Shown here: piece after piece, positions 17,638 through 26,298 of the stretch
Layout of the letters: each line of letters begins with the position of its first letter
How positions within the stretch are numbered: position 1 is the stretch's first letter
Assembly (NCBI GenBank): GCA_009836625.1
Contig: VXVC01000012.1
Coordinates: forward strand, 608,847 to 672,846
Source of the DNA: Holophagales bacterium
GTDB taxonomy: Bacteria; Acidobacteriota; Thermoanaerobaculia; Multivoradales; Multivoraceae
Reading direction: 5' to 3'
Length of the DNA: 64,000 nucleotides
Position numbers and translations under genes: made by a program
Notes under the pieces: model-generated
What the model saw: only the letters and a program-made list of their open reading frames with translations
What the model was told of the DNA's origin: nothing
The model's database searches: none

Positions 17638-19902
17638 TTACTGGCCGCCGTTCAGCGCCTGAAGCACTCTCGGCGGCGTCATCGGCAGCTCCGTCGGCCG
17701 CGCACCGCAGGCGTCGGCGATGGCGTTGGCCACGGCGGCCGCCGTGGGGACGACCGGGGGCTCTCCGACGCCGCGGGCGCCGAAGGGCCCGTGGTCGGAC
17801 GGCACCTCGACCAGGACCGTTTCGAGCTCGGTCGGACTCTGGGCGGAGTGGGGCAGGGCGTAGTCGTTCAGGGTTGCCGTCAGGAGCTGACCGTCCTCGC
17901 TGTACGCCATCTCCTCGTAGAGCGCCCAGCCGATGCCCTGCAGGGCGCCGCCCATCATCTGGCCCTCGACCGCGGCCGGATTGATTGCCCGGCCGCAGTC
18001 CTGGATGACGACGACCCGGTCGACGTCGACCCGTCCGGTTTCCCGGTCCACCCGCACCTCCGCGAGTTGGGCGCAGAAGCCCGGCGCCTGGCTGGTCTGG
18101 GCGTGCCGGCCGTGACCGAAGACCGGCGCCTGCCGGCCGCCGAACCGCATCGTCCGCTGGGCGATCTTCTTGAGTGGAATCGCCTTGTCGGGCGAGCCCT
18201 TCACCTGCACGGCGCCGTCGACGATCTCGAGGTCCTCGGGATCCGCCTCGAAGGTCTGCGCGGCGAGTTCCAGCGTCTGCTGGCGCGCCTCGCGGGCCGC
18301 CTGAATGACCGGCGGGCCGACCGTGTAGATCGTCTTGCTGCCACCCGAAGCCCCGGCGTACGGCCCCGACGACGTGTCGCCCGTGGCGATCGTGACCTTG
18401 TCCGGGTCAAGGCCGAATGCTTCGGCCGCCATGAGCGCCATGCTCGTGTTCGTGCCGTTGATGTCGGCCGTGCTGATGTGGACCTTGAGCGTGCCGTCGG
18501 TCTGCAACGCGCAGGCGGCGGAGGCCGGCTCCGTGCCGCCGGGCCAGGCGCCGAGCGCGATGCCGACGCCCCGTCCCTCGGCCCGCGCCTGCTCGCGGTT
18601 CTGCCAGGCCGGGTGATCGCGGAGAGCTTCCAGGACCTGCCGCTGGCCCATCCCGGCCCAGGGCATTCCGGACGCCATCGGGGTGCCCTTCTCCGAGGCG
18701 TTCTGCAGCCGGAACTCGACCGGGTCGAGGTCGAGTTCGCGAGCGAGCTGGTCGAGGACCGTCTCGACGACGAATGCCGCCTGGGGAGCGAGCGGCGCGC
18801 GATAGGCGCCGACCGACGGCTTGTTCGTCGTGACCTCGAAGCCGCCGACCGCCTGGTTCGGGGTCTGGTAGGAGCTCCCCAGCAGGGTCCCGGCAAGGGC
18901 GGTCATCGAGGAGGGGAAACAGCCGCAGTCGATCGCCAGGTCGGCCTCGAGCGCGGTGAGCTCTCCGCTCCGCTTCGCTCCAGCCCGAATCGTGATCCGG
19001 GTCGAAGGCGCCGGAGTCGCCGCCAGCATCTCCTCGGTCCGGGTCATCACCAGGCGGACGGGGCGCTGGTGCTGGACCGCGGCGAGTGCGAGGAGGGGCT
19101 CGTACAGGACGAATTTGGCGCCGAAACCGCCGCCGACCGGAGTGCCGATGACCCTCACCTGGTCCTGCGGCATGCCGAGCACGCCGGCGATCGCGTCCCG
19201 GATGAAGAACGGCGCCTGGGTCGAGCAGTAGACGGTCATTCCGTTCCCCATCGGATCCGGGTCGATCAGGGAGGCGTGGGGCTCGATGTAGGACTGGTGG
19301 ACGGACGCGGTGCGGAAGACCCGTTCGACGACCGCGTCCGCCTCGGCGTAGCCGCGCTCGAGATCGCCGCGCTCGAAGCGCATCCTGTTCGTCACGTTGG
19401 GCGACGAGGCGACCGCCTCTTCGCCCTCCGATACGTCGCCGGCTCCGTGCGCTGCCGCCTCCTCCGACTGTCCCGGGAGACCGTCAGGCCAGACCGCCTG
19501 GGCGTCGGGCGCCTCCGCCTGCTCGATCGTCACGATGGCATCGAGCGGCTGGTAGTCGACCGCGACGGCATCCGCGGCGTCCGCGGCCACCGCCTCGTTC
19601 TCGGCGAGAACGAGCGCGACCGGGTGGCCGACGAAGATCGCCCGCTCGCGCGCCAGAAGGAGGGTCGCCCGGTTACTCGGCGGCAGCGCCGGAAGGTCGG
19701 CGGCGGTGATGACCGCGGCCACCCCCGGCATCGCCTCGGCGGCGGCGGTGTCGATGCTCAGCACTTCGGCGTGGGCATGGGGGCTCGTGACCAGGCGGGC
19801 ATGGAGGAGCCCGGGCCGGTCGAGGTCGCCGCAAAAACGGAGCGAGCCCTTGACCTTGGGCGCGCCCTCGAGGAGCTTGGTGGGGGTGCCGATCGCTGTC
19901 AT
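17638..19902 (-). CDS. Xanthine dehydrogenase/aldehyde oxidase family molybdopterin-binding subunit
   Basis: The 754-residue protein is a large (molybdenum) subunit of the xanthine oxidase family. Landmarks are the N-terminal domain GAPKVKGSLRFCGDLDRPG, the cofactor loop GTPVGGGFGAKF near residue 250, the substrate-pocket segment AYRAPLAPQAAF, and the catalytic Glu in RGVGEPPVVPTAAA near the C-terminus. The FAD and 2Fe-2S subunits that normally accompany it are absent on both sides, so it is an orphan here. The substrate (purine, aldehyde, nicotinate-like ring or CO) is unresolved; the carbon-monoxide-type Cys loop was not seen. Confidence 0.9.
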   Translation of the reverse strand: MTAIGTPTKLLEGAPKVKGSLRFCGDLDRPGLLHARLVTSPHAHAEVLSIDTAAAEAMPGVAAVITAADLPALPPSNRATLLLARERAIFVGHPVALVLAENEAVAADAADAVAVDYQPLDAIVTIEQAEAPDAQAVWPDGLPGQSEEAAAHGAGDVSEGEEAVASSPNVTNRMRFERGDLERGYAEADAVVERVFRTASVHQSYIEPHASLIDPDPMGNGMTVYCSTQAPFFIRDAIAGVLGMPQDQVRVIGTPVGGGFGAKFVLYEPLLALAAVQHQRPVRLVMTRTEEMLAATPAPSTRITIRAGAKRSGELTALEADLAIDCGCFPSSMTALAGTLLGSSYQTPNQAVGGFEVTTNKPSVGAYRAPLAPQAAFVVETVLDQLARELDLDPVEFRLQNASEKGTPMASGMPWAGMGQRQVLEALRDHPAWQNREQARAEGRGVGIALGAWPGGTEPASAACALQTDGTLKVHISTADINGTNTSMALMAAEAFGLDPDKVTIATGDTSSGPYAGASGGSKTIYTVGPPVIQAAREARQQTLELAAQTFEADPEDLEIVDGAVQVKGSPDKAIPLKKIAQRTMRFGGRQAPVFGHGRHAQTSQAPGFCAQLAEVRVDRETGRVDVDRVVVIQDCGRAINPAAVEGQMMGGALQGIGWALYEEMAYSEDGQLLTATLNDYALPHSAQSPTELETVLVEVPSDHGPFGARGVGEPPVVPTAAAVANAIADACGARPTELPMTPPRVLQALNGGQ

Positions 19903-20008
19903 CTGCTGTCTCCGCCTGTGGGGAAGGTGAGTCGGGGACCAGTATTGGAGTGAGCGATTGTTACGGAACTGGGCCCCGAGGGGAAGGGGCGGGCACCGAG
20001 AAAGAGAA

Positions 20009-20039
20009 GAGCCCCGAGGGCTGACGCGCCTCGGGGCTC
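20009..20039 (-). terminator. Probable intrinsic terminator of the minus-strand small transcript
   Basis: Arms at 20009-20019 and 20029-20039 form an 11-bp GC-rich stem with a nine-base loop. Read on the minus strand it is followed by the pyrimidine-rich run TCTTCTCTTTCTC, which fits a moderately U-rich terminator. It lies about 110 bases after the stop of the 14-codon frame and about 360 bases after the RNase E/G stop. Confidence 0.6.
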
Positions 20040-20149
20040 CGGTGACGCTCTTGGACCGCGGTCTGCGCGGCTCGGCTGAGCGTGTTTGGGCCGATGGGAT
20101 GGCGTGGGATTGTTCCCGGAGGAGATGTCCTACGCCTGGTAGGGGTTTC

Positions 20150-20194
20150 CTAGGGAGCCGCCACCTCCATCAAGCCGCATCTGCAGTACTCCAC
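20150..20194 (-). CDS. Putative 14-codon peptide gene with extended Shine-Dalgarno
   Basis: A GTG at 20192-20194 opens a frame reading MEYCRCGLMEVAAP and ending at TAG. Seven bases upstream ends AAAGGAGG, part of AAAGGAGGTGGTCT, which can pair along nearly its whole length with the 16S rRNA tail (5'-GGATCACCTCCTTT-3'), with one G-U pair. A ribosome site this strong before such a short frame is unlikely to be accidental. The Cys-Arg-Cys motif could suggest metal or cysteine sensing, a leader peptide, or a secreted or modified peptide; none is shown. No modification enzyme is adjacent. It is neither PqqA-like nor recognisable to me as any known family. Confidence 0.5.
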   Translation of the reverse strand: MEYCRCGLMEVAAP

Positions 20195-20210
20195 TAGACC
20201 ACCTCCTTTC
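20195..20210 (-). promoter_or_regulatory. Extended Shine-Dalgarno of the small gene
   Basis: The minus strand reads GAAAGGAGGTGGTCTA directly before GTG. The match to the anti-Shine-Dalgarno runs from AAAGGAGGTG through GTC (one wobble), much longer than the GGAG-type sites before other genes in this window. Confidence 0.65.
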
Positions 20211-20344
20211 CGGGCTAATCCACTAATCGGCGGGTCCCACCCCGCCCGGCCTCGGGATCGCCCCGACTGACCCCGGGACCGCCGCTACGCCTCGTGACGC
20301 CGCGGAACGACATGGCCCCGATGCTGCTCGATTCTTGAGGCGGT

Positions 20345-20350
20345 TGTCAA
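20345..20350 (-). promoter_or_regulatory. Possible -35 hexamer of the small transcript
   Basis: The minus strand reads TTGACA here, a perfect sigma-70-type -35 hexamer. At 17 bases the -10 position reads GCAGCA, a poor match, so the promoter is uncertain. It lies about 50 bases beyond the RNase E/G stop and about 150 bases before the small frame. Confidence 0.3.
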
Positions 20351-20398
20351 ACCCCCTTGTTTTCAGCAGCTTAGGACGGACTGCCGCGCTCGAACCGC

Positions 20399-22375
20399 TC
20401 AGGTGGTGCCTGTTTCGGCCGGCTGCGGCTTGTCGCCTCCGCCCCCTTCAGGGGCTTTCGACCGTCTCGGTCGCCGGCGTCGTCGCCGGCGTCTGCTGGG
20501 GCGCGTCGCGCCGTTGCCGCTCGACGCCGCATCGGCCTTGTCGCCCTGGCCGCGCTCGTCGACGTCGGGAGAATCGATGCCGGGTACCTTGATCGCATCG
20601 GTACCCGCGCCGTCCTCGGTGGATCCAGCGCCGTTGCCGCCCGTAGCCGCGCCCTCCGCCGCGGATGCCTTTTCCTTCGGCCTGGCCTTCGCCTTCGCCT
20701 TGCGAGCGGCCTTCGACCGGCGTCTCCGTCCGCCTCTGCGCCGGCGCTTCTTCGGCGCTCCTTCCTGCGCGGCCTCTTCGGCCGCGGTGGGTTCGTCTTC
20801 CGGTTCCTCGTCCGTGTCGCCGATCGACGGAGTCGCCAGCATCTCCTGCTCCAGCTTCTTCTCTTGCGCCTCTTCCCGCTCGCGTTTCTTGACGTCGGCC
20901 AAGTCGCGGGCAAGCCAGCTGATCTCCGGCTCCTGGCCGTGAAGATGAGGCTGTCCCGAGATCTCGATCTCGAGTTCGAACTCCTGCCCCAGCTTGACCA
21001 GCGCCTCGCGATGCCGGTTCTGGAGGAAGTCGGCGAGTTCCGGCTGCATCGCGATACGTACGCCCCTCATGTAGCCGGCGGCGCCGTGGGACTCGATGTT
21101 GCGCAGCAGACGCAGCGCGATCAGGTCCGGACTGGCGACCCGGCCCGTGCCTCCGCAGCTCGCACAGTCCCCATGGGTGCGCATCTGCAAGGCCTGGTGG
21201 ATGCGTTGGCGGTTGATCTCGAGCAGGCCGTTGGCGCTGATTCGGCTGACCGTGAAGCGGGCCTTGTCCGGCTTCATCGCGTCCTTCATTGCCTTCTCGA
21301 CCTTGCGGCGGTTGCGCGGACTGCGCATGTCGATGAAGTCAACGACGATCAGGCCGCCGATGTCGCGGAGCCGGAGCTGCCGGCCGACTTCCGCGGCGGC
21401 CTCGACGTTCGTGCCAACCGCGGTTTCCTCCTGGCTCGCTCCCCTCTTGGAGCGTCCCGAGTTCACGTCGATGGCAGTCAGGGCCTCGGTGGGATCGATC
21501 ACGATGGAGCCGCCCGAAGGCAGATCGGCTCTGCGCTCGAAGATGTTCTGGATCTGGGGCTCGAGGTCGTACACTGAGAACAGCGGTCTGCGCCCCGTGT
21601 AACGATTGAGGACCGTCTTGCTGCGCGGCATGAAGGCCCGCATGTACTGCTCGGCACGGCCGTGGGCGGTGTCCTCGTCCACCAGGACTTCCTGGATCGA
21701 ACTGTCGAGATAGTCGCGCAGTCCCTGCAGGACGATGTCCTGGTCGCTGTAGAGGAGTCTGGTCCCCTTGGAATCGCGGGCGTCGCGGGAGATGCGCTTC
21801 CATAGCCGGAGCAGGGCGTTCATGTCGCGGTTGAGCGCCGTCTTGGTCTGCCCGAGGGCGTTCGTGCGGACGATGACGCCGCCGCCGTCGGGGACCGGCA
21901 GCGATTCGGCCATCGCCTTCAGCTTCAGGCGAACCTCCTCCGTGTCGACTTTCCGGGAAACGCCGCAGGTCTTGTCGAACGGCGAGAGCACGAGGTAGCG
22001 CCCGGCCAGACTGAGGTTCGTGGTCAGGGCCGCGCCCTTGTTGCCTTCCGGCTCGCGGGTCACCTGCACCACGATGGGCCGGCCGCGGACGAGCACCTCC
22101 TCGATCTTCGGCCGCTTGGACTTCGGGGCCGCCTGGTAGTAGGCGTCCGGCACGACGTCCTGGATTGCAAGAAAGCCGTGCTTCGGAGCGCCGTAGTCGA
22201 TGAAGGCGGCGTTCAGGCTCGGCTCAATGTTCGCGATCTTGCCGTAGTAGATGTTCCCGCGGGTCAGCCCCCGCTCGGCGATGTCGACCTTCAGGTCTTC
22301 GAGCACCGAGTCGTTGGCGATGGCGATGCGGAGTTCGGTGGAACTCCGCGCGTTGATGAGCATTCTTCGGGTCAC
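20399..22375 (-). CDS. Ribonuclease E/G family endoribonuclease
   Basis: The 658-residue protein has an S1 RNA-binding domain near the N-terminus (GNIYYGKIANIEPSLNAAFIDYG). The catalytic core includes the metal-ligand segments TAIDVNSGR and LIVVDFIDM. The Zn-link motif CASCGGTGR is where RNase E/G subunits tetramerise. The last 150 residues are disordered and very Arg/Lys-rich (KKRRRRGGRRRRSK), like the RNA-binding tail of RNase E. It cleaves single-stranded RNA 5' of AU-rich sites in mRNA decay and rRNA/tRNA processing. The GTG at 22375 follows CCGGAG by seven bases. A perfect hairpin (22389-22406) sits just upstream and may be part of a 5'-UTR autoregulatory structure. Confidence 0.92.
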   Translation of the reverse strand: MTRRMLINARSSTELRIAIANDSVLEDLKVDIAERGLTRGNIYYGKIANIEPSLNAAFIDYGAPKHGFLAIQDVVPDAYYQAAPKSKRPKIEEVLVRGRPIVVQVTREPEGNKGAALTTNLSLAGRYLVLSPFDKTCGVSRKVDTEEVRLKLKAMAESLPVPDGGGVIVRTNALGQTKTALNRDMNALLRLWKRISRDARDSKGTRLLYSDQDIVLQGLRDYLDSSIQEVLVDEDTAHGRAEQYMRAFMPRSKTVLNRYTGRRPLFSVYDLEPQIQNIFERRADLPSGGSIVIDPTEALTAIDVNSGRSKRGASQEETAVGTNVEAAAEVGRQLRLRDIGGLIVVDFIDMRSPRNRRKVEKAMKDAMKPDKARFTVSRISANGLLEINRQRIHQALQMRTHGDCASCGGTGRVASPDLIALRLLRNIESHGAAGYMRGVRIAMQPELADFLQNRHREALVKLGQEFELEIEISGQPHLHGQEPEISWLARDLADVKKREREEAQEKKLEQEMLATPSIGDTDEEPEDEPTAAEEAAQEGAPKKRRRRGGRRRRSKAARKAKAKARPKEKASAAEGAATGGNGAGSTEDGAGTDAIKVPGIDSPDVDERGQGDKADAASSGNGATRPSRRRRRRRRPRRSKAPEGGGGDKPQPAETGTT

Positions 22376-22785
22376 AAAGTCTCCGGGGGACGGCGGATGC
22401 GCCGTCGGTTGAATCGGTGGGGACGATTCCGGCCGCGGGGGCGCCAGGGCGCGGCGCGACTCCCCGAGGGGAGCCTGCGGGCCGGCAGATCTCGGTTCGC
22501 AGCAGATGGGACTGCGCGACCGGGCGCTCGGGCCGGGTCGTCGTCGGAGGCGGCGGGTGTAGCCTAGAGTTCACCACGGGCTGTTGGAGCGGCCCTCGGG
22601 CGACGCGAGTCGTCTCACGCGAGTTTCCTCAGAGTGGACGAACTGTCAGAAGGAGAAAGGCTGAAGCCAAGCGCTGACTCGTACGATCGAGTTGCGCGAC
22701 GCAAGCCTGTGGAGGCCAGAGCCGCCGCCGTGGCTAAGGATAGCAGTTTCCGGCACTTGGGGCTTCGAACCGAGCCCGGCCGCCG
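22376..22785. other. 410-base divergent intergenic region
   Basis: This region separates divergent RNase E/G and hflX. The only clear structure is a 7-bp hairpin, GACGGCG-GATG-CGCCGTC, at 22389-22406, 14 bases before the RNase E/G start codon. No credible coding frame, tRNA or strong promoter consensus was found. The length would allow long 5' leaders on one or both genes. Confidence 0.5.
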
Positions 22786-24483
22786 ATGAGACCGATCCAC
22801 GGCGATGTCCGCGGCTTGCGAGCCGCGCAGCGAGGAGCGCTCGAACGCACCTACCGGCGGAAGGTGAGCCCGGACCAGGTTGTCTCGACGGAGCTGGCGC
22901 GTCACCTGTGCACGCTCTCACGGGAGATCGGCCGGCAGGTAGGCGTGCTGCTGACCCGCGACGGCGCGGTCAGCAAGGTCATCGTCGGCGACGCGCGTCA
23001 GCTCGAGATTCCCGACATCGGCCGCCTGCGCGGCGGTCCCGGACGCTTTCGGCGACTGCGCCTGGTGCATACGCACCTGCGGGGCGAGGGGCTCTCGACC
23101 GACGACCTGAACGACCTTGCGCTGCTCCGGCTCGACCTGGTCGCCGTGGTGCAGGCCGAGGCGGACGGCTCCGCCGGCGCGATCGAGGTTGCGTACCTGG
23201 CGCCCTCGGCGGCGGGTGCGACGGCGCCGGAGGCCGCGGGCGACGATGGAGCAGGGGCCGAGGCACCGTTCCTGCGCGTCGAGGCGCCCCAGGTCTACGA
23301 GCTGGACCTGGACTTCGCGGCCACCATCCGCGAAGTCGAGCGCGAGTTCGGCCGCTATCGCGGCGGCCGCGAAGCGACGAAGGAACGGGCGCTGGTGATC
23401 GGCGTGAGGCCGGAGGACGACCATTTCGCCGAGACGGTCGAGCTGGTCCGTTCTGCCGGCGTCGAGGTGGCGGGGAGGCTCAGGCAGCGCCGCTCGCGGG
23501 TGCATCCGAGGACAGTCGTCGGGAGGGGCAAGCTGACCGACATCGTGCTGCAGAGCATGCGCGCGGGCGCCGAGGTGGCGATCTTCGACATCGACCTGAA
23601 GCCGGCCCAGGCCAGGGCCTTCGAGGACGCTACCGGCCTCAAGGCGATCGACCGCACGCAGCTCATCCTGGACGTGTTCGCGCAGCGAGCGCGTTCCCGC
23701 GACGGCAAGCTCCAGGTCGAGCTGGCGCAGTTGCGCTATTCGCTGCCGCGGCTGACCGAGAAGGACGCGGGCCTGTCGCGACTGGCGGGCGGCATCGGTG
23801 GCCGAGGTCCCGGCGAGACGGTCCTCGAGGTGGGACGGCGGCGGATCCGCGACCGGATCCGCAACCTGGAGCGGCAGGTCGAGAAGCTGTCCAGGCAACG
23901 CGACGTGGCCCGCAGCCGCCGGCGCGACCGCCGGGTGCCCGTCCTCTCGCTGATCGGCTACACGAACGCGGGCAAGAGCACGCTGCTCAATGCGCTGACG
24001 CGGAGCGAGGTCGAGACGGCCGGCAAGCTGTTCGTCACCCTCGACCCGACGAGTCGGCGAATCCGTTTCCCGCGTGAGGGCGAAGTCGTCATCACTGACA
24101 CGGTCGGCTTCATCGCGGAGCTGCCGCCCGATCTCGTGCGGGCGTTCCGCGCCACGCTGGAGGAACTCGGGGACGCGGACCTGCTGCTCCACGTCGTTGA
24201 CGCCGCTGATGCGGGTTGGCGGGCAAAGGTGGAGGCGGTGGAGCGGCTGATCGAGGAGCTGTCGCTCAACTCGAAGCCCCTCCTCGTCGTGCTGAACAAG
24301 TGCGACCTGGTGACGGAGGAGCACGCGGGACGGATGGCCGGCCAGCTCGAGGCGGTGGCGGTCAGCGCGCGCACCCGGGCCGGTTTCGGTCGGCTCATCG
24401 ATCGTGCCGAGGAGGCGATGGGGCGGGCCGCGCCGCTCCTGCCCGGGGGCCGGTTGGGGCGCGGAGCGGCAGCCGCACGCTGA
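22786..24483 (+). CDS. hflX: GTPase HflX with N-terminal extension
   Basis: The 565-residue protein is an HflX-type ribosome-associated GTPase, which splits stalled or hibernating ribosomes after stress. Its N-terminal extension of about 190 residues ([28 protein letters not shown]) is the form seen in several non-enterobacterial phyla. The HflX domain follows with [11 protein letters not shown] and [18 protein letters not shown]. The G domain from about residue 385 has GYTNAGKS (G1), DTVGF (G3) and NKCD (G4). The ATG at 22786 fits the family N-terminus though no ribosome site is evident. Three small genes follow closely, probably in one operon. Confidence 0.95.
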   Translation: MRPIHGDVRGLRAAQRGALERTYRRKVSPDQVVSTELARHLCTLSREIGRQVGVLLTRDGAVSKVIVGDARQLEIPDIGRLRGGPGRFRRLRLVHTHLRGEGLSTDDLNDLALLRLDLVAVVQAEADGSAGAIEVAYLAPSAAGATAPEAAGDDGAGAEAPFLRVEAPQVYELDLDFAATIREVEREFGRYRGGREATKERALVIGVRPEDDHFAETVELVRSAGVEVAGRLRQRRSRVHPRTVVGRGKLTDIVLQSMRAGAEVAIFDIDLKPAQARAFEDATGLKAIDRTQLILDVFAQRARSRDGKLQVELAQLRYSLPRLTEKDAGLSRLAGGIGGRGPGETVLEVGRRRIRDRIRNLERQVEKLSRQRDVARSRRRDRRVPVLSLIGYTNAGKSTLLNALTRSEVETAGKLFVTLDPTSRRIRFPREGEVVITDTVGFIAELPPDLVRAFRATLEELGDADLLLHVVDAADAGWRAKVEAVERLIEELSLNSKPLLVVLNKCDLVTEEHAGRMAGQLEAVAVSARTRAGFGRLIDRAEEAMGRAAPLLPGGRLGRGAAAAR

Positions 24484-24499
24484 TACGCTCAAGCACGCC

Positions 24500-25018
24500 A
24501 TGAAGTGCTGTCCCGGGCTTCAGAGGATCGGATGGGGAGCGCTCGCGGTGCTCCTCCTGGCCGGCATGGCGACGCTGCTTGCGCATTCCCTCGCGTCGCC
24601 GGCGACTGCCTCCGATTCGCCGCTGGGCCGCCCCGACTTCGAGGGCTGGTACGAAGGGGCCGCAGGGCTGGCCGAGGCGCTCGAGGTCCAGCAGCGCGAC
24701 CGGCTGCCGCTGTTCCTGTACATCTACACCGACTGGTGTCCCTACTGTCGCCAGTTCGAGCGTGAGCTGCTGACCGACGATGAGGTCGACGGCTACCTGG
24801 ACGCGGTGCTGGCGGTGCGGATGAACCCCGAGTCCGGGGGCCAGGAGAGCCAGTTGGCCCGGAGATTCGGCGTGCGCGGCTATCCGACCCTGGTCATGTA
24901 CAGCGCCGACGGCGAGACCGCCTCGTACGTGGAACGGATGGAGATGGTTGACGGTGAACCCCGCCTGATGAGCGGCAGGGCCTTCCTGCGCGTGCTGGAC
25001 GAGGCGGCCAACCGGTAG
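24500..25018 (+). CDS. Membrane-anchored or secreted thioredoxin-fold protein
   Basis: This 172-residue protein has an N-terminal hydrophobic segment (ALAVLLLAGMATLLAHSLA) that serves as signal or anchor. A thioredoxin fold follows with the redox motif WCPYC (Cys80 and Cys83) and the cis-Pro loop RGYPTLVMY. The YTDWCPYCRQFERELL context resembles DsbD-gamma/thioredoxin_7-like proteins that act on periplasmic disulfides. It starts 16 bases after hflX and ends 12 bases before a DCC-family gene, so two thiol proteins lie side by side. Confidence 0.86.
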   Translation: MKCCPGLQRIGWGALAVLLLAGMATLLAHSLASPATASDSPLGRPDFEGWYEGAAGLAEALEVQQRDRLPLFLYIYTDWCPYCRQFERELLTDDEVDGYLDAVLAVRMNPESGGQESQLARRFGVRGYPTLVMYSADGETASYVERMEMVDGEPRLMSGRAFLRVLDEAANR

Positions 25019-25030
25019 GCCGGTCACCGG

Positions 25031-25495
25031 ATGGACGAGCGCCGCGAACGCCGGCCGCCGGGGGCCATCGTCTACTACGACGGTGACTGCGCGCTCTGCA
25101 ACTGGTCGGTGGCCAGGTGTCTGTCCCGGGGCGTACCGCCCGGTGTCCGGTTCGCGCCCCAGGACGGTGAATCGTTCGAGCGGCTGACCGCTGCCCGGCC
25201 CGATCTGGCGGAGCTGGACAGCATGGTGCTGCAGATTCTGCCGGCGACGCACGCGGGAGCTGCTCCGAGTTCGCCCTTGCCGGGTGAGATCAAGGTTCGC
25301 AGCGAGGCCGTGCTCTGGTTGGCGGCGCGGTTGGATGGCCCGGAGCGCTGGCTCGCCCTGCTGTCGCGGGTGGTGCCAAGGACCGTTCTGGACTGGGGCT
25401 ACCGGTTGTTGGCGCGAAACCGCCGGCGGGTTGGCAGCCGGCTGGCCGAATGTCCCGTGCCGACGCCGGAGCAGCGGCGCTACTTCCTGGCGTGA
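25031..25495 (+). CDS. DCC-family thiol-disulfide oxidoreductase-like protein (DUF393)
   Basis: The 154-residue protein carries the family signature YDGDCALCN near residues 16-24, with the C-x2-C pair at residues 20 and 23. Later it has the conserved VRSEAVLWLAARL and the C-terminal YRLLARNRRR. Members are predicted thioredoxin-like oxidoreductases of unknown substrate, often near redox or membrane proteins. The last codons overlap the GTG of the phosphopantetheinyl transferase by four bases (GTGA). Confidence 0.88.
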   Translation: MDERRERRPPGAIVYYDGDCALCNWSVARCLSRGVPPGVRFAPQDGESFERLTAARPDLAELDSMVLQILPATHAGAAPSSPLPGEIKVRSEAVLWLAARLDGPERWLALLSRVVPRTVLDWGYRLLARNRRRVGSRLAECPVPTPEQRRYFLA

Positions 25496-26298
25496 GCACG
25501 GCCCGGGGAGTGCCCCCGAGCCTGGCGGACAGCCTTCCCCGCGACATCGCTGCCGCCGCGCACGAGATCGGCCCGCTGGAGGAGCTGATCGAAGAAGCTC
25601 GACGACTCGGCTTCAGCCTGCCTGGCACCCTCGAAAGCGCCATCGACAAGCGGCGCCGGGAGTACCTTGCCGGCCGGATTAGCGGCGGGTACGCGCTGAG
25701 GCAGCTACTCGGGCCCGACGCGTCGGAGGGCGAGATCGCCGGCGACGACGACGATGTCCCCCGGTGGCCGGAGGGTGTGGTCGGCTCTATCTCCCACGGC
25801 GCCGGCTTCGGTTTCGCCGCCGTTGCGGCGGCCGACCGGTACCGGGGGCTCGGCGTCGATGTGGAACGCGTCGTGTCCACAGAGCAGGCCGGGCGGCTCG
25901 GTGCGCGGGTGCTGAACGAGCGCGAGATGAGTCTCCGGCAGGGAAGCGCCGGCGTCGTGAGCGAGGCGGAGATGTTCACGCTCGTGTTCTCGGCCAAGGA
26001 GAGCGCGTACAAGGCCCTGTTTCCCCGCTACCGGCAGGTGCTCGGGTTCTCGGATGTCGAACTGGAGCGGCGGGAGGCGGGCGACGGCGACGCTGGCTGC
26101 GGCGAGCTGCGGCTTCGGACGAGGGTCGCGAGAGAGGGCGGGGCAGTCCGGCGCCTCGTCGGCTGGTACGCGTTGACGGGCGACCAGGCTGACGAGTCCA
26201 CCGGCGGCGCGTCGCGAGTGTGGGCCGTCGTCACGATTCCGTCCCGTGACGACCGCGGGCGGGCGTTCCCGGAGTTCTCTGCGCGAAGAGGTCCTTGA
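25492..26298 (+). CDS. 4'-phosphopantetheinyl transferase (EntD/Sfp superfamily)
   Basis: The 268-residue enzyme is expected to load phosphopantetheine from CoA onto carrier proteins. Conserved elements are RRREYLAGR, GSISHGAGFGFAAVA, LGVDVERV (metal-binding Asp) and FSAKESAYKALFP with the Lys-Glu-Ser/Lys motif. The order is that of EntD-like enzymes, which mostly serve secondary metabolism. No carrier protein, NRPS or PKS gene is in the window, so its target is elsewhere. The GTG at 25492 gives a four-base overlap with the upstream gene; an in-frame ATG 42 bases upstream would add atypical residues. The stop codon lies inside the -35 element of the next gene. Confidence 0.9.
   Translation: MSTARGVPPSLADSLPRDIAAAAHEIGPLEELIEEARRLGFSLPGTLESAIDKRRREYLAGRISGGYALRQLLGPDASEGEIAGDDDDVPRWPEGVVGSISHGAGFGFAAVAAADRYRGLGVDVERVVSTEQAGRLGARVLNEREMSLRQGSAGVVSEAEMFTLVFSAKESAYKALFPRYRQVLGFSDVELERREAGDGDAGCGELRLRTRVAREGGAVRRLVGWYALTGDQADESTGGASRVWAVVTIPSRDDRGRAFPEFSARRGP

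Larger units (their letters stand above)
19903..20398. other. 496-base intergenic region with a small gene, promoter-like element and terminator
   Basis: Between the molybdenum subunit gene and RNase E/G lies a stretch with no large gene. On the minus strand it holds, in order, a TTGACA hexamer, a GC-rich hairpin, an extended Shine-Dalgarno, a 14-codon reading frame and a terminator-like hairpin. Together these look like one small transcript of about 300 bases. Each element is listed separately. Confidence 0.55.

Noticed and set aside
16519-19953. A plus-strand open frame of over 1,100 codons
   Set aside because: It lies antisense to the membrane protein and the molybdenum subunit, both of which have clear family motifs. 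Its amino-acid make-up (very Arg, Ala, Gly and Val rich) is that of an out-of-frame GC-rich sequence.
20150-20194. Small frame as the PQQ precursor peptide PqqA
   Set aside because: PqqA is longer and needs the Glu-x3-Tyr crosslinking motif; here Glu and Tyr are adjacent and no pqqBCDE genes are nearby.
22755-22785. T-arm-like TTCGAA sequence upstream of hflX, possible tRNA
   Set aside because: The flanking bases do not form the required five-base stem, and no acceptor, D or anticodon arms could be fitted.
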